Positions 11,444 to 22,568 of a stretch of 64,000 nt of DNA are shown here, piece by piece (positions within the stretch are counted from its first letter, which is position 1; each line of letters opens with the position of its first letter). The notes beneath the pieces are model-generated. The model had not been told where the DNA came from. It was given only the letters and a program-made list of their open reading frames with translations, and did not search any database. The position numbers and the translations under genes are program-made. This stretch comes from Effrenium voratum (lineage: Eukaryota > Sar > Dinophyceae > Suessiales > Symbiodiniaceae), in NCBI GenBank assembly GCA_963377175.1, contig CAUJNA010001456.1, positions 1 to 64,000 on the forward strand, in the 5' to 3' direction.

Positions 11444-13530
11444 TCACGTGCTCGGGTCTCCACGGTGCGTCCGCAGGGTGAAGCGTGAGAGCTGATGCGT
11501 GAGGCCAGAAATCATGCGGCCTGAATCGGAATTTGGATGCGGCCGACTCTGGAAAGCGGAGGTATTACCTCTGCTGAGTTGGTCCGCCCAGATGTTGTGC
11601 TCTCCTGGGATGTGTGACGCGATCACGGACCATTTGTGTTTGTGGGCCCAGGCGGCTACAAGTTGCACAAAGACTTGCAGGGGCCATGATGTGGTGAACA
11701 GTTTATTAACGCCTGCCTCGGAGGCCGTGTTATCTGTCCCTGTGGGCATGCACATGCCATGCACGCTTTGTCCCTCGCACGACCATGCGATACGCATGAG
11801 TGCTAGTTGAGCCAAGGTTTCGAAGCATGCGATGTAGCGCTGGGCTTCTTTGGTGAGGCACGGCCACTGCTCTTGGACTTCCTGGAATTGCCAAGTTTCT
11901 GCGAACCAAGAAACGGAGCTGCTGGTGATGAACCAACCCCCTATGCCCACGACACTGCCCTCGGCGCAGGCATCTGCGGCTGCTTTGCATGCCAGCATTG
12001 GCTTGCTTCTCAGCGGGCATGCAAGGTCCAAGTGGAAGCATTGCAGCAACCATTCTACGCCGTGTTTGCTCATCTTGGACAGGAGAGTGTGCTCCGCGGA
12101 TGCGTCCGCGACGCGCACCCAGGCGGATTTGTGACTAGGCACAACGCGAGGCAGGTCAGCTGGCGTGCGAATGCATGCCCCGTGGAACTCGAGAACTTTA
12201 GAGCCTGGTGGCATGAAGATGCCGTGCACTGCTGACCTGAGCACGGCTTTGGCGTCCAATGCAGAAAGGAAGGATGGCCACAAGCGCGCATGGACAGAGA
12301 TCATGCAACCCGGCGGTGAATGCAAATCTGTACACAAAGGTGCCAGCCAGGACCTGAGTTCGGGGCTCAGACTGGTTGCCCAAATGAGTAGGCCTAGAAC
12401 CTGCTCCAAAAGTTTTCGCTTGACCTTCCCCGCTTTGAGCAGCTCGTGCAGCTGCCCTTTTAATTTTAAGGTTTTTTCTGGCGTGAGTTCGATGGTCTCA
12501 TGCAGGAAATTAATGCGCCATCCACACCACGTGAGGCCATTTTGAAATTGAACCTTCTTCCACGAGATGCTGCAAAGAACATGACCATAAGGGCCAGCTG
12601 TGCGTGCGCATCACTGCGACGCAGTGCTGCCAAAAGGTCATCCACAAACAACCATGCACGATGTGGGTGCAGTTCCAAAATGCCGTGCAGTAGCCTCACA
12701 AGGAAAGCTCCGGTGCGCTGCCACCAGTATGCGGAGAAGCGTGCTCCGAAGTGGCAAACCCTATAATGGTACAGGATATCGGCAACACGGAACAGAAGCA
12801 GGCCATGTTCACTGGGGTGCGCTTGGATCTGCTTATGCGCCGCTTTAAAATCAAAGCTTGCCCCCACAAAGGACGAATGCGTGTCCTCGGGGAGGAATGC
12901 TAAGCGCACGTCCGAGGCCATTGGCAGGCTTATGCGTTCTGGAATGGCGCACTTGGGGTTCACCCCACACACTGTGCTGTCTAAGACTAGTCGTGGGTCC
13001 TTGCCTTCTGCATGCACGACGTTGAGCTTTCCCACTGCTATGCCTTTATGCCAATGTTGTCTGGCTTGTTCAATGGACATGCCGGTTCGAATGACCCATC
13101 CGTTTGCAATTTCCTTTTCCAGCAAGGCTGATACTGTCTCTGGTTCCGCTTCTGCGGCTTTCCAGTTGCCGATGCACTCGGTGAGCTCACTAGGCAGGTC
13201 TGCCTGAGGTTTAGGCGGCCACTGCATGCTACGTGGCAGTTCGGACACAGCTCCTGTTGGCACGCCTTCTGCCAGCAGCTGCACTAGTTTGAGGTCTGGG
13301 TCAGTGGATGCCGTTGCTAGGGCATGCAAAAGCGACAGGCGGTACGGTTGTCCTTCATCGGGCGCTAAGTCGGATGGGCACGGCATGTTCATGGCGCGGA
13401 ACGCGATCCGTGCTGCCTCCTCGGACTGTTCCAAGAGAGGGGGGGATGCGTTACCGGAGCCCACATGGGCTAGAATTTTTGGGATGAGTTGTTGTGCGTC
13501 TAGCCAATGCAGCCAGGCACGCGCTACTAT
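11444..13530 (-). pseudogene. Reverse transcriptase - RNase H of the tyrosine-recombinase retrotransposon
   Basis: RT lies at about 13530-12570: SLPMASDVRLAF, then ASFDFKAAHKQIQ (motif A, catalytic Asp), FGARFSAYWWQR (motif B region) and the catalytic WLFVDDLLAAL (VDD in place of YxDD). After a frame change near 12570, the connection (WCGWRINFLHETIEL, LLIWATSL) leads into RNase H: GIGGWF, an ETLAQ helix, TDNTASEAGVNKL, and a terminal HIPGEHNIWADQLSR, ending at 11444. This RT/RNase H arrangement and the downstream split repeats match DIRS/PAT-group elements. The RT and RNase H frames differ by one shift, so the polyprotein is broken here unless frameshifting is used. It overlaps the methyltransferase-like frame upstream (13545-13860), suggesting one polyprotein originally. 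Confidence 0.85.
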
Positions 13531-14138
13531 CGTGAGCGGGTGGTCTGGTTGAGGGATTGAGTGGTCTGCAGTCGAATGCATGCCAGCTCCATCGCATACC
13601 CGCTGGCGAAGCACCATGATTTTGAGAGCATCACGCCATGTTGGCACGCATCCACCCATGCGAGGTGTCCGTGAAAGTTTTTTAAACACTGGAAGTTTTC
13701 TGGCTCCAACCAAGCCATGCTGGACGGCGGCTGCTCGAAGATTGCCACGCCACTTTGGGAGGCGACTGCTTTGAACAGCTCTCGCCCTCTTCTGTGGATT
13801 TCGCGGCTGTCGCGAACCCGAGAGAGTTCTGCTGGTGACAAGTTCGGTGTGCCAAGCATGCATGAAGGCGTGCGTAACGCCTTTGGGCCGCCTGGTCTAA
13901 GCTTGAGCCTGGAGTATTCCTTGCACGGCGGTGCCAAGGTCAGCAAGCTAACGCTGCCAGACCAGCATATGCGCAAAAGCAACTCGAACCATGCGTCATC
14001 CAGAATGTTGTGCTGAGGATTGGCGTCCAAGTCAAAAGCTTCGAAGCGTGCAAGGCCTTGTTGGTCTGCTGCGGCGGAGATCGGTGCATGGACCCCTGCG
14101 AAGACGTCCAGCAGGAGTCCTCCCCGGGGCTTATGCAA
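13527..14138 (-). CDS. Cytosine-methyltransferase-like domain of the retrotransposon
   Basis: About 200 residues with a Rossmann-type start LLLDVFAGVHAP (residues 8-19, like C5-MTase motif I), an acidic strand EAFDLD (33-38), APPCKEYS (69-76, like motif IV with its catalytic Cys) and IFEQP (133-137, in the place of the motif VI ENV). It then reads KSWCFASGYAMEL before losing homology where the RT frame takes over. The first residue is a TTG-encoded position, so this is probably an internal domain of a polyprotein rather than a gene with its own start. Classical DIRS elements carry a Dam-like N6-adenine domain; this one looks instead like a cytosine C5 enzyme. Cytosine methyltransferases captured by retrotransposons have been reported in dinoflagellates. 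Whether it is catalytically active is unknown. Confidence 0.6.
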   Translation of the reverse strand: MHKPRGGLLLDVFAGVHAPISAAADQQGLARFEAFDLDANPQHNILDDAWFELLLRICWSGSVSLLTLAPPCKEYSRLKLRPGGPKALRTPSCMLGTPNLSPAELSRVRDSREIHRRGRELFKAVASQSGVAIFEQPPSSMAWLEPENFQCLKNFHGHLAWVDACQHGVMLSKSWCFASGYAMELACIRLQTTQSLNQTTRSR

Positions 14139-14302
14139 TGCGCCAGCGTCTGAAGGCGCTTGTTGGCATGCGGGAGGGAAAACAGTGAATGCGGCCGGCG
14201 TTTTTGTGGCACCGTCCGGGGAAGCTGCCGGGGCTTCCTTTGGACTGTTTCATGTGTGGTTCGATGCGTGCTGGGATGCTGGATGCGTCTGCTGGCATCC
14301 TT

Positions 14303-15307
14303 TTATTGCGCACACATGTGCAAACTGGCAGTTGTCTGATTTGCAGGTCCCTGTCTGGAACCTGCGACAAATGGGCTTCCCATTATGTGATGCGGCCCAG
14401 GCGTTTTTGGATTTGCCTTTTCCCTTTCCCTTGCCTTTCTTGCGCGGCGGCTCGGATTTCTGCGGCTGGCGGGCCGTTTGGGCTGCCTGGGACTCAGGTG
14501 GGCCTGTCTGGCGGGAGACGGTGCTGGGACTGCTTTGGCGATCTTAGGCCGCAGCATTAGGAGCGAATGAATCTCCATGCGGCCATGCGTCAGCTCGTGG
14601 AAGGCGTCGTCCATGGACCATTTGCGATGCAAGAGATCTACAATTGTGCCCCATATTTGGCGATCGGCGTGCAGGAGTTCCGAGGTTGTGAGCGTGCGGA
14701 GGGACAGTGCGGGGTCTGGCTGCGCGAGGCACATGCTGGCAATTTGCTGATCCAACGCTTTGGCGTTCAGCAGGTGCACCGCTTGGCACAGGGCCAGCGC
14801 ATTGCGGAACACTTGTTGAGTGCGATGCAGCCAGCTAGCTGTCAGGGCCCTACCCTCCACGCTGACTTCCGGAGTCTCGTCGAAAAAGGCATGCGTCAGT
14901 AGCTGTGCTTCGGCGCGTGCTACTTTGTGTGAACGCGCTTCCATGGCTTCTTGGTACTGGCGCGCACTAAGTCTCAACTGCCACGGGATCCACTTAAAGT
15001 GCTTGGACTTGGTCATTTCATAGACCATGCTTAATAGGCGAATGCTAGGCATGCTGTCCGGACCCAAAAGCTCGCCGGGATTGGCCTGGGATTCGAAGAC
15101 ATCGCAGATTTCGCATATGCATACGCAGATGCATCCGATCTCGGCAAGCTTTTGGATGGCGCGCCGTCCGACACATGGACCGCCATGGGCGTCACAGATC
15201 CAGAACACTCCATACCTGCGGCACGCATTAGAAGAGCTTTTGTCATGGCCAAGGCCTCCGCTTCGCAAGAATCCTTGGTCCTGGCGCCAACAGCATCTGT
15301 GACGCAT
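14303..15307 (-). CDS. Gag-like/Cys-rich region of the retrotransposon
   Basis: A Cys/His-rich N-terminal segment (FWICDAHGGPC, CICVCICEICD) precedes a helical region (LSARQYQEAMEARSHKVA, HRTQQVFRNALALCQ) and a basic C-terminal tail (RPASRRNPSRRARKARER). The small zinc-ribbon-like cluster plus basic tail fits a nucleic-acid-binding gag-like role, but I do not recognise a family. The same DNA has a second Cys-rich frame at 15372-15031 (CGPGNACPACV, MECSGSV), so a frameshift near the N-terminus is likely. It lies between the recombinase and methyltransferase domains, where dinoflagellate retroelements often carry such linkers. Confidence 0.5.
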   Translation of the reverse strand: MRHRCCWRQDQGFLRSGGLGHDKSSSNACRRYGVFWICDAHGGPCVGRRAIQKLAEIGCICVCICEICDVFESQANPGELLGPDSMPSIRLLSMVYEMTKSKHFKWIPWQLRLSARQYQEAMEARSHKVARAEAQLLTHAFFDETPEVSVEGRALTASWLHRTQQVFRNALALCQAVHLLNAKALDQQIASMCLAQPDPALSLRTLTTSELLHADRQIWGTIVDLLHRKWSMDDAFHELTHGRMEIHSLLMLRPKIAKAVPAPSPARQAHLSPRQPKRPASRRNPSRRARKAREREKANPKTPGPHHIMGSPFVAGSRQGPANQTTASLHMCAQ

Positions 15308-15611
15308 GCAGGACAGGCGTTGCCCGGGCCGCAGGTATGGTTATCAGCAAAGAAATTAGCTGGCGGCAGCATGCAACAAGCAAGTGTGTGTCAAGTGTGT
15401 CAAGCCAGAGGAGCTAAAAAGGCTGCACTCAGCTGAGGTGTGGGCCTGCTGGCCTTGGCAATGGTGGCGTTGTGAGCGTCACGGCCTGGGGGGAGAGACT
15501 GCAACAATTGCAGAAGCTCATCGTGTCCACCCGCTGGTCAAACTCTTTTATGCTATGGCATGAGCGAAAACGCGTGCTGGCACGCGTTGTGCTTGCACAA
15601 GTGCTCTTGGC

Positions 15612-17343
15612 CTAAGTAATCAATGCGATGCACTGGGGCCTGGATCCCCAGGCCGCACGCTGTACAGAAGGCGGACTGGAGGTGCTCTGGGGAGCTGTAT
15701 ACTGCATGCACAGCTGCCCCCGTAGTGACTTGAACCAAGCAGAGTGCTGATGATGACCGTTGAAGCGGTGCTTCTCCGTTCTCCGGGGCACTTCTGGTGC
15801 GTTGGAGCTGTCTGAGGACTGAATGTCCTGCACGGCCCATGCTTCTGGGTCTGCCATGCTTGGCTGAGTTTGCTGTTCTCTCGCGTAGGTGAACATGCGG
15901 AGAGGTGAGGGAAGGTCCTGCAGATTTACGCTTTCTGGGATGGGTAGTGCGTCAACACGAAAAAGCGGCTCGAAGACCGGATGCTGACCTTTCCTGGATT
16001 GCGGGCGAGTGGGTCGCCAGCCTCGGATGAGTGCGGCTGCGATTTGTGCTTGCACCCAGAGGCTCTCGATTGTGTCGGCGGCTGTACAGTTGCACTGAAT
16101 TAATGCGATGATGCCCTTGCTGGCGTCTTGACTCTTCTGGCAGGCGGAGTTGGGCGGATGCGCTCAAGAGTGCCACTTTTAGGCTGTGTAGTGTGTACAC
16201 TTGGGCTTCATCAGAGTTGAAGCATGCTGAAGTGCGAGGCTCCCAAGGGACCTGCGCAGCCCATGGCAGCGGTCCCGAGAACTTAGGGTGCGTGCTGTCG
16301 TCCATGCATGCGAACACGGGCATGATGAAGTCCGGCTCTGGCAAGTTGAAGGGCTCTGAAATGCTTTGCGTGACCGCCTCGCTAAGGCTCTCGAGCCATT
16401 TGATCACCCAAGAGGATTGTGCTCCGCGTCCTGTGAGGCCGAACAGGGTACACGCCCACGGCTGTCCTAGTTTTGTAGTTTTTGTTGCCCAGCATGATCC
16501 TGAGTAAGGCTGATCTCCTTGATTTTGATGCGCTGAATGTCTCCAAACCGCATGCTTGTGTGTGCCGCCAAGAGAAACGAGCCTAGTGTGATGCGCTGGT
16601 TGTGCGTGCAGTCGGCTGCACAAACTTTGCTCCCAGGATGCTAGAATTGCCAGGGGCAGAGGCAGAGCCTCCTTCCTTTCCCGAGGCTGCTGAGGGGATG
16701 CGAAGGCTCTCGCCAGCGGGTTGGAGAGCAGAGATGCTAGTGATTCTATTTGACCTATGCGGGCAAGCCATGAGAGTGCTTTCAGCATGGGTCGAGGTGC
16801 TACGCGCACGCTGCTGCGGTCTTCTAGCTTGGAGCTTTCGCAAGCATGCAAGAGGTCCACTAGATGCACGAGAAGCAAATCCCCCACGCCGAAACTGAGT
16901 GCTTCGATGAAGGTTAAAAAGGCGCGGACGCACCTGAAGTACTGGGCAATGGTGGACGGTGTGTATGCACGGAGCGACGCGTCGAAGGCCGCGTGCGGGT
17001 CCTGTGATGCTGCTGCTGCAACAAAAGTTATTGAGCAAGTGCCAATCTGTGCTAGCAGGTCCTGCCAATCATGCACGCACTTTTCCCGCTGAGTGGCTTG
17101 GCTCTGTGCTTGCGGACCGAGTTTGGCCTGTCGGAAACGAGGGGCCACGGTCCTTCCTGGCTGGGACCTCGGCCTGCGGTCTAAGGGACCGGAGCTGAGG
17201 GGTGCAGCACTTTGTTCGTGCCGGAGTGTCAAACGCGGTTTGGATGCCTGGGAAATGCTGCAAGGCTGCGGCCTGCAGGGTGGACGTGGCAAGGGGTGGC
17301 ACTGCTCAGCGAACCATGGGAAGAGAGGTGACGGCTGCGTCAC
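15612..17343 (-). pseudogene. Tyrosine recombinase of the retrotransposon, frameshifted
   Basis: An N-terminal basic/Pro-rich stretch leads into a core-binding helix bundle (YTPSTIAQYFRCVRAFLTFIE, LLLVHLVDLLHACESS). The catalytic domain is split between frames. In one frame, near 16540-16470, HTSMRFGDIQRIKIKEI supplies the first Arg. The main frame resumes with TLHSLKVALLSA, then QQGHHR and SVQLYSRR near 16210-16070, giving the H-x-x-R/K, H and catalytic Tyr positions of the R-H-R-Y family. The protein would recombine the element's circular DNA with a GTT-containing target. At least two frame changes are present. It is placed 5' of RT, unlike most described DIRS elements where the recombinase is last. 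Confidence 0.75.
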
Positions 17344-17671
17344 TGGCAGGCCTCCACGGGCGAGGCTTGGCGCAGGCTGGGCTCTGGCTGGTTAAGTGGA
17401 GGCGGAGGCCGGAGTTGATGCGTCAACATGCGCACACCCACCGCACCACCGGTTTCCAGCGTTGGTTCATGTTCTGCGGAACGTGGCTGGGCAGCAAGCG
17501 GGTGTGGTGCGCTGCTTGCTGTTGCGTGCGGGCTTGAATGCAAGTCTTGAATGCTATGACGGGGCCTCAATTTAGGCACCGGCTTTGGTTTTGCGGTTGG
17601 CTTCAAGAAGGGGTGCTCAGAGTCGAGGGACTCCTGCGCTTCACTGTCGCCATCCTGCTCGAGCGGCCTTT

Positions 17672-19142
17672 TCACTGACCATGCAGACCCCCAGCGGTCT
17701 CGAACGCGATGGCATGGGTGTGCTCGAGGGGAAACTGTGTCAGTGGAAACGATTGATCCTCTGCAATTGGACATCGGCAGGGATGCCATTGCATGGCTTG
17801 CAAAAACGTCACCTGAGCGCCTGCTGTGTGTAGGGTCCTGACGCGGCGTCTTGGATGCCTGGATGCGGACTTGGAAGTCGGTCTGCGCGTACCTGGAGAG
17901 TCGGAAGCATGCGACCCTGGTTTGAGCGGCCTTGCTGGAGGCACGACCTAAGTTGCTCGACGCAGGTCACTTTTTTCCCGCTTGCTGTTGAGCTACAAAG
18001 TGCATGCCTGTGCGAGCCCTGGCAGGGAGTGCTGCAGCATGCATGCATGTCCATGCGGTTGGGCCGATGCAAAATGCGATTGAATGCGTGCGGTGCATCA
18101 GCGGTTGAGATCGCGGGAGTCCGCGACACAACCGCTGCAGCGATGCCTGTCATGCGTGTCCGTGGCCGTGTCGACCACGTACTGGCCGCAGACTGCATCA
18201 TAGGGGCATGCGGAATTTGCGCACGGCAGGCAGCAGCTGATGCGGTTGTTGTCATCGAGATACAGCATGCGTAGTCTGCGGCCCTGCATCTCCATGCGAC
18301 GCATGGTGCGGGGCAGACGCACCGAGGGGATGCGTATGCATGCATCCAGCTGCTGGACAAATGCGGCCCGCTGTTGCCTTTTTGGCATCTCGGGCAGTGG
18401 CGTCGGGCGGGATCCCGCACCCGGGTTGCCGGGGTGATGCATGCTGTATGCCGCAATGCGTTGGTTGGCGGAGTATGCCGGGTCGATGCTGTAGGCATGC
18501 GTAGCTGGATGCCAGCGGGTAGCCTCGTCGGGCACCCCGCCGAGGTTCCAGTAGTTTGCCCAATAGGACCCGTCGTGTGACCACGGGAACCCATGCAGAG
18601 GAGGCTGATGGCAAGGGTCTCCTTCTTGCGGTGGCCAATTATGCGGCGCGTCTAGCGGTCGGCACGCAGGGAATTTGGCGGCGGTGCCTTGAACATGCAC
18701 GGTGCGGGCTCTGGTTCTGCAGCATGCTTGGGTTCCGGGGCCATCCGGTCGCGACGCAATGCATCCGGGGTGCCTTCTATGCGGTCATGCCAAGGGTGCT
18801 CAGGCTGCTCGGCTGCTCTTCTCGCTCCTCTTCCGTGAGCTGAGCCCACGGTGCCCTGACATGCGGGGGCTCGGGCATGCTGTTGTCCTCTGGAACAGGC
18901 TCCACCGGCTTGGCCTCCTTCTCTTCACTCGGGGAGGCTGTTGCGGATGCCTGCTCGGGGGTCGGTGCAACATGCGGCTCTGAAAAATCGAGGAGATCGG
19001 TGTTGGACGGACGCGTTGCATTGGATGCATCCTCTGGATGCACCGACCCCGCATCGGACTGCGACTGCGCCAGCATGCGGATGATGTCCTGCAGGAATGC
19101 GGGGTTGTTCTGGTTCTCCGCCACCATGCGCTGCAAGTCCAT
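17672..19142 (-). pseudogene. Gag-like protein(s) of the retrotransposon, broken
   Basis: An ATG at 19142 opens a frame MDLQRMVAENQNNPAF..., acidic and Pro/Ser-rich, ending near 18777. A second frame (about 18700-18098) carries a Pro/His-rich segment, then PKRQQRAAFVQQLDACIRIPS, RRLRMLYLDDNN and a Cys-rich end (CCLPCANSACPYDAVC) that could be a zinc knuckle. A third frame (17944-17672) is basic. I read this as one gag-like region split by frameshifts, upstream of the recombinase. No family is recognised. Confidence 0.4.
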
Positions 19143-19405
19143 TGCGAGGGAAGCTGGACAAAGTAGGCGGAGTACGCGGGCACTGTTTCTGTGTAGCAGA
19201 AAAAGGCTAATTCGGGCAAAGCATGCGTTGTGCGGCCGTGATGGCTGAACATGCTGCAGCACATGTGATGCAGTCAGCTTAACAAGGCTCACGTGAGGAG
19301 GTTGAAGTCTGCATGCCGCGGAGTGTCCACGCCTTGGTTTGCGTGCGTTCAGGGCACGCAGTGTGAAAGCTGAAAAGCAATGTGCACAAGATGCGGTGCA
19401 CAATT

Positions 19406-20245
19406 TTAATCCAGAGTCCCAGTGCAGTCCGGCACGCTGCACACATGGGCCGCCTTGCATGCTTTAGCATGAAAATCGTCGGCCTGGAACCTGATGCAGT
19501 ATGGTGCATTACGTTGCGAGATTGGCTGAGGCAGGCCTGGCGGAAAAGCGGATGCCGGGCTAGGCATGCACTGCGTCCACTCGTCGGCCAGTTCCGCCAA
19601 CTCGTGGCGCCTGTCTGACCACTGCAGGAAATGCGCGCTGCGGGGCATTGGAAGCATGTGGACGTAGGAGTTGATGCTCTCCAGCAACGCGATGCTGGAG
19701 CGGATGGTGAGCGCTATGTCTTCCATCATTATTAGGCATGCTTCCCACTCGCGAAGCAAGTCCAGGCTTGGTTGCATGTTTGCATGCATGCTGTGCCTAG
19801 AGCGAAATTTGACATTCGACAACAGTGCGGAGAAAGGCTGAATAATGGCCAGGTACTTCCCGGCCATGCGATAGCCTGCCGAAATGCCTTTGCGATTTTG
19901 AAGCATGCGATCCATGTCCAACTGGGGATCGATGCGAAGGTAGTCGACGTAGAAGGTTGACAGGGAGTGCATGCGTGCTATGCTAAAAGTCATGCCGCGC
20001 ACTCCCAAAATGCAAAGGATGTCAAGCAGGAAGTTGCAAAGATGCCCCATGCGATTGATGCACTTGAGTCGAATGCGATGCTCCGGGCGGCGCATCCACT
20101 TGTCGAGCAGCTGCGCGAAACCTTCCTGCAGGCTGCGGGAAGGAGAAGCGTCCGTGCGGTGGCACTGGGGCCATTGGCGCGGAGTAAGGGTTTCGATGTC
20201 CTCGATGGAATCAAAGCCTGCATCAGCCTCTGCAACCAGCGACAT
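19406..20245 (-). CDS. Unrecognised 279-residue protein within the retrotransposon
   Basis: A fairly long open frame with mixed, protein-like composition. It has an acidic start (LVAEADAGFDSIEDIETL), a helical centre rich in Met, Leu and Arg (MGHLCNFLLDILCILGVRG, LDMDRMLQNRKG), a possible membrane or buried helix, and a C-terminal Cys/His pair (CKAAHVCSVPDC). Part of its Met/His/Cys content simply follows from the ATGC motif enrichment of this DNA, so codon-level support is weak. It could be another gag or accessory protein near the 5' end of the element. Confidence 0.35.
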   Translation of the reverse strand: MSLVAEADAGFDSIEDIETLTPRQWPQCHRTDASPSRSLQEGFAQLLDKWMRRPEHRIRLKCINRMGHLCNFLLDILCILGVRGMTFSIARMHSLSTFYVDYLRIDPQLDMDRMLQNRKGISAGYRMAGKYLAIIQPFSALLSNVKFRSRHSMHANMQPSLDLLREWEACLIMMEDIALTIRSSIALLESINSYVHMLPMPRSAHFLQWSDRRHELAELADEWTQCMPSPASAFPPGLPQPISQRNAPYCIRFQADDFHAKACKAAHVCSVPDCTGTLD

Positions 20246-20249
20246 GCTA

Positions 20250-22435
20250 GTGAGCGGAAATGGAGGGTGGCCAGAATTGGAACCTTGAGTCTGTCTGCGG
20301 AGACCGCACGGTTGGCATGCATATCACGCTAACCCTGGCATGCGACTGAGATTGGTGCGTAAGCAGGTGGTCACCTTGGCACAAACATGTGGACGGAAGT
20401 GATCTCTCGGTCGGTGAGCTCACACCGCAAGCGGAAAGATTGTTTTGATGCATGAAGGCATGGTCATCCGGCGTGCAATGCTGCGGCATGCTGATGCGCT
20501 CGCAGCAGAGACGCTCTTAAAAAGTCTCCTGTCTGAAAGACAGAGGGCAGGTTTTGCAAGTATGCCGCAAATGCAAACAGGGTCATCAGGACCATGCAGA
20601 ACGCAAAAATGCGTATGTAGAAGCGTATGCTCAACAGGACGAGGATCAGGTCTTCGAGGACTATTTCCAAATCCAAGTAGCTCCTTGCCATGGTAGCATG
20701 CATCGCGTCCAATATCTCATGTTGCTCCATGAGCGTGCAGGCGCGTGTGGACAGGCGGTCTCGACTCCGGGCTGGTTGGCTGCGGGTTTTGCATACACTG
20801 AAAACATTCTTTACGGCATGCGCATCAGCGGGATACTATGCGGGCAGAGTCTGGGATTCGGGCCCAAGCGTGGCATGCGATCCCTCTGGGCGGCACCTGC
20901 AGGTGAACATCGTACCGCTAGCATGGACACTAATCAAGGTTATCGGCGGACTGACCTGCGGGATGGCTATGTCGGCAAGGTCTCCGCGGAGGAGCCTCTG
21001 CCTTCTTGGTGTTGAAAAAACAAGCGATAGTGTTGTCGACCCTGAGGGCCGGAAACATTATGCAAAGCCTGCGGGCTGAGCCTAGAGTCAAGGTATCTGA
21101 ACCTTGATTGCCGCGCAGTGCTAACGGGTGCATGCGTGCACAAGCACTCACAGCGCAACGCCTGTCACCGCAAACATTGGAGAGCTCATTTGCGGATGGG
21201 CTAACCGCGTCCCGAGCCTGCGGGCTGAGGGGGGAGTCGGATAGCCGATTATGCGTGCACCTTGGTTGCAACAGCGGTGCAACAAGGTCCGAATGTGGCA
21301 GCACACATGCCATGGAAGCAGCAGCGGTGCCTCGCATGCATTTAAGGTCGGTGCCGGCTGATGCCTGCAAGAGGCATGGTGAGCATCCAAAGTGGGATGC
21401 GACCGACGCGCCTTGAATGCCGCTGCGGGGCATTCAGGTCCTGGACAGGTTGGCATGCTCTTGCAAGGGCATGCGGCCTTGCGCATGCGCCTCGGCTGCA
21501 ATCGCGATGCAGCCAGGCCCGAATGAGGTTGGCATGCAACTGCGCCTCAAACGGATATGTCACTCGGGGCACGTGCGGTGCGACCGAGGATCGAGCGAGC
21601 CTTGATTGCCACTGCGGTGCAAACAGCCCGGATGAGGTTGGCATGCAACTGCGCCTCATGCATGTTTCTAGCAAAGGCATGCGGCCTTGCCTGAACAATG
21701 CAAGCTGGCATGGGAGCAACAGCGGTGCGTCACATGCTTCTGAGGTCGGTGCCTGAAAGGTGAATGCGGACATGGGCACAAACGTGAGCCTGTTAAGCTA
21801 GGCTGGCAGCAAACCAAGACCGATCAAACATGCAGGCATGCTGGTGCCCCCTGAAAGAGAGGAAATGGCACGATGCCGCAACACTGATTGGGAAGTGAAA
21901 ACCGAGCAGTGCCAATGCGGTGTGTCAAGTTGCTGTCATAGGCCAGTAATGCTGAGATTCCGCGAGCAGCTGTACTGCCAGTGAGACATTGGTTCTGGGG
22001 AGGGCGATTAAGCATGCACTGCGGCCACATGCGTTGGCCTCCGCTAAGCGGCTGCCTTGCCTCGTTCTCGGATGTCGCAACGGATGCGGAGTCCGAGTCG
22101 GAGGCTGGGACCACGCCTAGCCTTGTTTGAACCACCGCAGATCCGAGTGGTTCCACCACTCCGTGGCCTGGAATGCGGTGCGGTCGCTGGGGGTCAGGCA
22201 GTCCCAGATGCCCACCGCGATGTTGGGTGTGAGAAACGGAGTGCTCCCGAATGCACGCATTGATGCAGGCGAGTCGGCTGCCGGTGTGTCGTCGGGCACT
22301 GCAGTGTGCGCGATCCATGCCACTGCGTGCAAGGCATGCATGGCACGCGGATCAAGGAACTGCCAGATCAAGACGGATGCGAAGCGCATGCAAAGCTCAA
22401 ATGCAGTAAAAACCATGGCGGCGCGGCGGTTCCGA
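20250..22435 (-). other. 5' leader region of the retrotransposon with degenerate repeats
   Basis: No supported gene. Degenerate repeated phrases occur at 21070-21770, such as GATGAGGTTGGCATGCAACTGCGCCTCA (copies near 21520-21550 and 21630-21660), CCTTGATTGCC and AGCAGCGGTGC. GCATGC/ATGCG density is very high throughout. Confidence 0.5.
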
Positions 22436-22568
22436 GTTCAAAAAGAACGAAAGAGGGGTCAGACCCTCAAGGCATGTCCCTTACTAAAGGGCTTGAAGCA
22501 GAAACAGCCACGCGGCCGAAGATTCAACCAAGATTAAAACACAGGGGAAAAGACAAACCCCTAGCGTT
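22436..22568 (-). repeat. Split direct repeat X1 (outer 5' repeat)
   Basis: 133-bp partner of 11058-11190. It ends with CCTAGCGTT immediately before the minisatellite resumes at 22569. Confidence 0.9.

Larger units (their letters stand above)
10378..22568 (-). mobile_element. Complete tyrosine-recombinase retrotransposon with split direct repeats (PAT/Ngaro-type organisation)
   Basis: Bounded by repeats in the order X1 - coding region - Y1/X2 - spacer - Y2 on the minus strand: X1 22568-22436, Y1 11379-11188, X2 11190-11058, Y2 10569-10378. X1 equals X2 (133 bp) and Y1 equals Y2 (192 bp, one visible mismatch, GACCGA versus GACCAA). Y1 and X2 share the three bases GTT, and both outer ends also carry GTT. 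This is the split direct repeat layout of tyrosine-recombinase retroelements, which insert through a circle without target duplication. Both flanks are the same minisatellite, with no target duplication beyond the GTT. Coding order from the 5' end: gag-like proteins, tyrosine recombinase, second gag-like region, cytosine-methyltransferase-like domain, RT, RNase H. Several frames are broken, so this copy is probably inactive although structurally complete. Confidence 0.85.
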
